Assembly (NCBI RefSeq): GCF_041381155.1 | Contig: NC_091136.1 | Location: forward strand, 51,884,284-51,948,283 | Direction: 5' to 3' | Origin: Argopecten irradians | Taxonomy: Eukaryota > Mollusca > Bivalvia > Pectinida > Pectinidae | DNA length: 64,000 bases | Made by a program: the position numbers and the translations under genes | The notes under the pieces: generated by a model | Seen by the model: the letters and a program-made list of their open reading frames with translations, nothing else | Told to the model about the DNA's origin: nothing | Databases searched by the model: none | Shown here: positions 59,580 through 64,000 of the stretch, one piece after another | How the letters are laid out: every line of letters starts with the position of its first letter | Numbering within the stretch: position 1 is the stretch's first letter

Positions 59580-62500
59580 TGTGAGATGTGGCAACACAGT
59601 ATATTATAAGATTTATTGGAATATATGGGTCAAAGTTCCTCTGTTACATTGTGTGAGTCACATTTTCCTTTGAGACACGTGAGGGCGTATACCTACTGCA
59701 CGTGATGGCCAGAGCAAAAATAGGGATTTACACAGAATTGTTAGGTCAAACTAAGTGGGGTTTGATTCTGGTCTCTACATTTTTCAGTTTCAAGCTTTAC
59801 ACTGAAATAAAGGTATGGTATTCGAATCCATCTATATGAAGATTAAGTTAACAAGTTAAGAATATAATATTGTACAGGTGGGTGGATAATTCTTCGATTG
59901 TATAAACTGCATATGATGTTGAACACGAAAGTGGCATCCTTACTACGAACAAATATGCCGGTTAGACATTCATCAGATTATCAATAGCGTTCAATCTAGA
60001 ACTGCTGTTTGATTTTATCTTATAAACATAGAAGCCATGTATAGCTGGAAGCCAAATATAGCAAACATGTTTGTATTAAAGATTTAATTGATTGGCATCT
60101 ATCTGTAACTAAAAAACGCCATTAACACAATGGAAACAAGTCTCGGACTATCCAATCCATTACAATACGGGTCATGTTACCTCATTTCATTCAATGTCGT
60201 GATGCACCTTCTTGACCAGGGTATTTTATCATTATTTAAGTTACACTCGAGACTCAATCTTTTCTACAATAGCCAATACAACATTGTTTGTAGTAACACA
60301 AATGGACACTCCTTAAACGTGAGATCGGAGAGAGGCCGCTGATCAGGGCCGGTAGGTGTCCGTGGCGAACGACCACACAAACACTTCACTAACCCTGATT
60401 AGATCGGAGTGAAAAAAAATCCCAGTGCTACTGAGAGAAATTTGTTCGGCATATGGTACCGGAAACAAATCGACACATTTACATGGCGGTAATGTAATGT
60501 CTTGTTAAAATTTCTAATACGGATTACCCTATGTTTCAATTTTGAATATATCAGAACGTCTATAAAGTCATAATTAAATATGTTATCCACCCATTTCTAG
60601 CATTTGCAATCAACCGTAATCATTAACAAACCACAAAAACAATGACATATTTGCATTTTCTAATAATTGCAAATTGTAATTGTAAACATCATATTCGAAG
60701 TAGCATTGAATAACATCCAAAACTTTATATTGCCAATTTTTACAATAAAATTTATAGTCTCGTATAAAAGTTCTGACGAACAAACAAGTTGTAAATATAA
60801 GAATATTGTCTTAGTTTCAAATACTTTACAAAATGGAGAATATTTTAAACCAAGTTAGACCAAAGAACAGTGACTACAAATGCTTGTTCAGGACCATTTT
60901 GCAATCTAAAAGCAGTCATGAGACAATATCAAGCATGGTGCTACAGTCTGATAAGAGACATACTAACACTATAAGTATGACTTTGTTTCAATTCTTATAC
61001 GAAAGTAATGATTAAAAGTATGAAGAAACAAATCATTTTGCTATGTTTTTTAGAGAAGGTGTTTTTAATACATTCAATTTTGATTACACAGGTTCATCTT
61101 TATAGATTGTGACACATCCATGTTTCATTTGTGAACTTTGACGTTTACGATTTATATTTAAATTTTAACGTGCGTGGTTATTGCCTCTTTCAACATTTGT
61201 TCTGAAAAACTGTGATCAAAATATGGTCCCTTGTGTACCGAATTACTTGCTTTAAACACGAACGCAGAACTCCTTATTGTCAACCCACTGAGCTTTAGTA
61301 CTAAGTGAGGTTTTTAGATGTGTTTGACATTAAACTAAGCTCTGATGGAAACATGACTATATTTAGACATTAGAGCACAGGAAGGTATTGCGTACGTTAT
61401 GTATCGTCTAAAGGGATGGATTGGGTGTATATTGCAACTCTCAGTGGATAAATAAATATAATCAAAACAGTTTTTCTACTTTAGGGTGCTTAGGAATAAA
61501 TCACGATTTCAGCTGTTTGTATACTTCTACTGATAATATAAAAGAAATTAAACTTTAGATACAACGCCGTGAAATCAAAAAGAAAATATAAGACTTCAAT
61601 GATAATGATTAGCGCGTATGTTGTAGAGGAATTAACAAAAATGTTAAAATTTATTTAAGACGTAAAATGGAAGAATACCCATTTCATATTTTTTTTATTT
61701 TCAACATATTGTATTGCAAAAACAAGTGGATTTGGCACCAGGGAAAGCCTATGGTAGCCATCTTCACTAAGTGGTCTTCCTCGACAAGTTAAAGCCTTTT
61801 CCATCACTTTTTACAATTATTTTCGATTTGATTGTTCTGTTAATCAGAGCTTTAATAAAACCACTTTTCTACTGTTACTCATTTAATAAGTGTTCTAGTA
61901 AATGAGATTTTCTTGGCAAATATAATCCAATGACGATTTAGTAGATCTAACCAAATTGAAAATATCATACATATTGTCTCAAAAACATACATTGCGTCAT
62001 GGTCATGAACTGCTCTATTATCAACTAAAGGATGGCGAGTGGAATTTTCTAGAACAAAGGTTAACCTAAAAATGTGTCGTGTTTCTGGGTTATCCCTAAC
62101 GTTCTCATATTACCCCCTGCTGAGAAACACCTTTTTGTCCCCTGCTGAGATGTACAGGTGTATTTTATCTATATATCGTATTGTTATCTCTTACCCCACT
62201 GGCTATGTCCAGTGATAACTCCGGACATTCCGCTTTCTCATTGATTTAGATAGCGATCGTGTGACCGGAAACGATGACCAGCAAATCTTGACCAACAGAT
62301 AGCAAAATTGGATAATACACGAAAAGGACATTCATAATTCAAACAAATGATTATATTTTCTTCGCTAAAAGAGCAAAGATTTCTTAAAACCCCTATGTAC
62401 ATTTTGAAAATTGAAAATTGAATCTGTATGAAGACCTTATGAATACCTGGTATGTGGAAAACACATTCTTGATCATCGGTCATAATAACAGAAACTAAAT

Positions 62501-63504
62501 CTTAATAACGAAATAGGCATGTCCGATAAGATGGTTGTCCGTTCTTGTCAATACAAACGTTTGATGATTATAAGCAGGATGTAGTTTCAGGTTTCAAAAA
62601 CATGACGGGCAATGTCTGATACTAAATTGAAAAACCTCGTCAGATTCTGTATGTAAAAATCAAATTTAAAAACGTGCTGGAAGATAAGCAATCTCAGATT
62701 AATCAGGAAAAACATTTGGGATTGTCAACGCAATGGGACTCGCGTAACTACAAAAGATCGATGGCTGTCTGATATTTTGTGATTAACAAATTAATTCCTG
62801 AATTAATTTTCAGTGCAATTTATGATATCATCAAAATCCAACTTATTACAAGAATGCAGTAACGTCGTGTATTTATAGAAAGTACTACACATTATCTTAC
62901 TGTAGCAGACATACCTGAACAGCTATCTGTGTTTACATACTTAACATATTAAATACCCCATATCTTCACATCACTAGTCACACTCAGATTGTGTGGACCA
63001 ATAGGGTCATATTCCACACGCTTTCGTGTGTTTGATTGGTCAAGAAAAGATGGAGAGCGAATATTGTGAGATTTCGTACTGGGTTAAAATCACTTTAAAG
63101 TTATCGATAGAACTAACAGGAGTGTGCTTGAACCGTGACCATTCACTCTCTTAGGCGTATGATAAAGAACTGGAAATAATAGACTTAACTCGTTACAGGT
63201 AAATTACTTGGTTGTCATTAATGTGTTGGACTTCCTTAAATTCAGAATAGCTCAATGTTAGGGGACTCGCTCGTTTCTCTGAAACTTAACTGTGAGGTGT
63301 ACTGTATAAATTCAGCTTTTGTTTTTGTATTACAGTGTGGCGAGAACAGGTGCTATAATGTATAATTTTTTTGTAAAATCATTGCTGTTTCATAGTGGAT
63401 TTACCGTATTAATAGACTTCATCCAGAAATGGTCCGTACAAAGATTTCTTCTTTCATAAAAGACATTTTTTTCTAACCTTGGTATTACTTTTATCTCATT
63501 GCAG
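59580..63504. other. Non-coding stretch before the peptide exon
   Basis: No repeat array or MITE was recognised. Two CCAAT boxes in opposite orientation lie near 62998 and 63032, and TTACAG|GTAAAT (63199) could be a donor of another short 5' exon. The polypyrimidine tract and AG just before 63505 (TTTTATCTCATTGCAG) form a good acceptor. Confidence 0.45.
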
Positions 63505-63762
63505 ATGAAATACACAGCTTTTCTAACAATCATGACTGTTACCCTCTACCTTGCATGTACGTGCGTACACGGTCGCGTGGTCGCCCGACGCCATTTCGTC
63601 ATAGACCGACAATTCGAGGACAGCAGATGTGCGTACGACCAAGATTACAACACCGTCTGCTACTCATGTGGAAGACAGTTCAGCAGCATGGAACTCTTTA
63701 CACATTGTTGTAATGAAGAAACGGAGGTGGCGGCTTTCTGTAGTCGGATCTACGGCAGATGA
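63505..63762 (+). CDS. Secreted six-cysteine peptide precursor, possible amidated prohormone (85 aa)
   Basis: The coding exon begins exactly at the ATG after a TTGCAG acceptor, so the 5' UTR lies in one or more upstream exons. Residues 1-23 (MKYTAFLTIMTVTLYLACTC, VHG) are a clear signal peptide. A dibasic RR at 28-29 would free a 54-residue peptide starting HFVIDRQFEDSR. Six cysteines follow with spacing C-X9-C-X2-C-X12-CC-X9-C. The precursor ends ..CSRIYGR, a Gly-Arg that could give a C-terminal Tyr-amide. The mature part has no further basic pair, so one disulfide-bridged peptide is expected. The layout recalls cysteine-bridged lophotrochozoan prohormones (the whitnin/PTSP-like group comes to mind), but I cannot confirm a family; a small toxin-like or defence peptide is the alternative. 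Secretion is well supported; function is not known. Confidence 0.75.
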   Translation: MKYTAFLTIMTVTLYLACTCVHGRVVARRHFVIDRQFEDSRCAYDQDYNTVCYSCGRQFSSMELFTHCCNEETEVAAFCSRIYGR

Positions 63763-64000
63763 CGATGATTTAATCATCAGAATATAAACTTATATGGGGC
63801 AGTGCAAGATCTTCATGACAACAAACACGATGATAGAATATTTTCCATTTTTAAATGATAACGACATTTTAACTCACCATTCGTCACCATATCCGTGTGC
63901 CGAAACGAAACGAAAGTATATAATGAACTGTTTTATACAGCAAATGAATACTGTGATGTAACATCAGGGACGTTTTCTCTCGCCCGGAGGACAGAATCTC

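Noticed and set aside
60310-60410. Possible sequencing-adapter contamination (AGATCGGAG twice)
   Set aside because: The sequence diverges from the standard adapter right after AGATCGGA and continues as ordinary genomic sequence.

Overview
The window looks like animal nuclear DNA from a lophotrochozoan, most likely a bivalve mollusc and possibly a scallop. It is AT-rich and gene-poor, its genes are split by phased introns, and it is crowded with tRNA-derived SINEs, non-LTR retrotransposons, palindromic MITEs and a repeat class with ~156-bp internal cores that resembles the bivalve 'pearl' elements. The species assignment is inference. No provirus, LTR element, Polinton, CRISPR array or bacterial operon was seen.

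Four host genes are supported. (1) A six-or-seven-exon + strand gene (1813-7523) encodes a DNAJC4-like J-domain membrane protein. (2) A second DNAJC4-like gene (19467-16452) lies on the - strand, facing the first tail to tail. Both share intron phases 2-0-2-2-1, which argues for an old inverted duplication. (3) A two-exon - strand gene (36117-32659) encodes MAD2L1BP/p31comet, the spindle-checkpoint partner of MAD2 and TRIP13, with a long extra loop before its last strand. (4) At 63505-63762 (+) one coding exon encodes an 85-residue secreted six-cysteine peptide precursor with an RR site and a C-terminal Gly-Arg, so it looks like a prohormone. A TATA-driven non-coding first exon is proposed near 53870-53937, and two further candidate promoters lie at 49723 and 59499.

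Layout: 1-560 is the 3' end of a LINE. 1.8-7.5 kb is DNAJC4-like gene 1. 7.7-16.1 kb, between the convergent genes, holds a Mutator-type MITE, a ~29-copy minisatellite, a 138-bp satellite split by a pearl-like element that is itself split by a SINE, and a second pearl-like element closed by an inverted end. 16.4-19.5 kb is DNAJC4-like gene 2. 20.0-20.8 kb is a hairpin region rich in TGACG sites. 20.9-24.6 kb is a 3.5-kb Tc1/mariner-like element whose inverted ends carry a 33-bp minisatellite; it sits inside a palindromic MITE. 25.0-27.3 kb is a 5'-truncated LINE. 28.1-31.8 kb is a series of nested MITEs and a SINE. 32.6-36.3 kb is MAD2L1BP with a long palindrome just upstream. 36.3-39.8 kb holds more MITEs, a SINE and a minus-strand reverse-transcriptase fragment between 110-bp direct repeats. 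39.8-63.5 kb is mostly unannotatable AT-rich sequence with a pair of related MITEs, small tandem duplications and the candidate promoters of the peptide gene.

The most distinctive observations are the nested insertions that can be dated by empty-site comparison, the minisatellite-bearing Tc1-like ends, and the peptide gene with several possible distant first exons.
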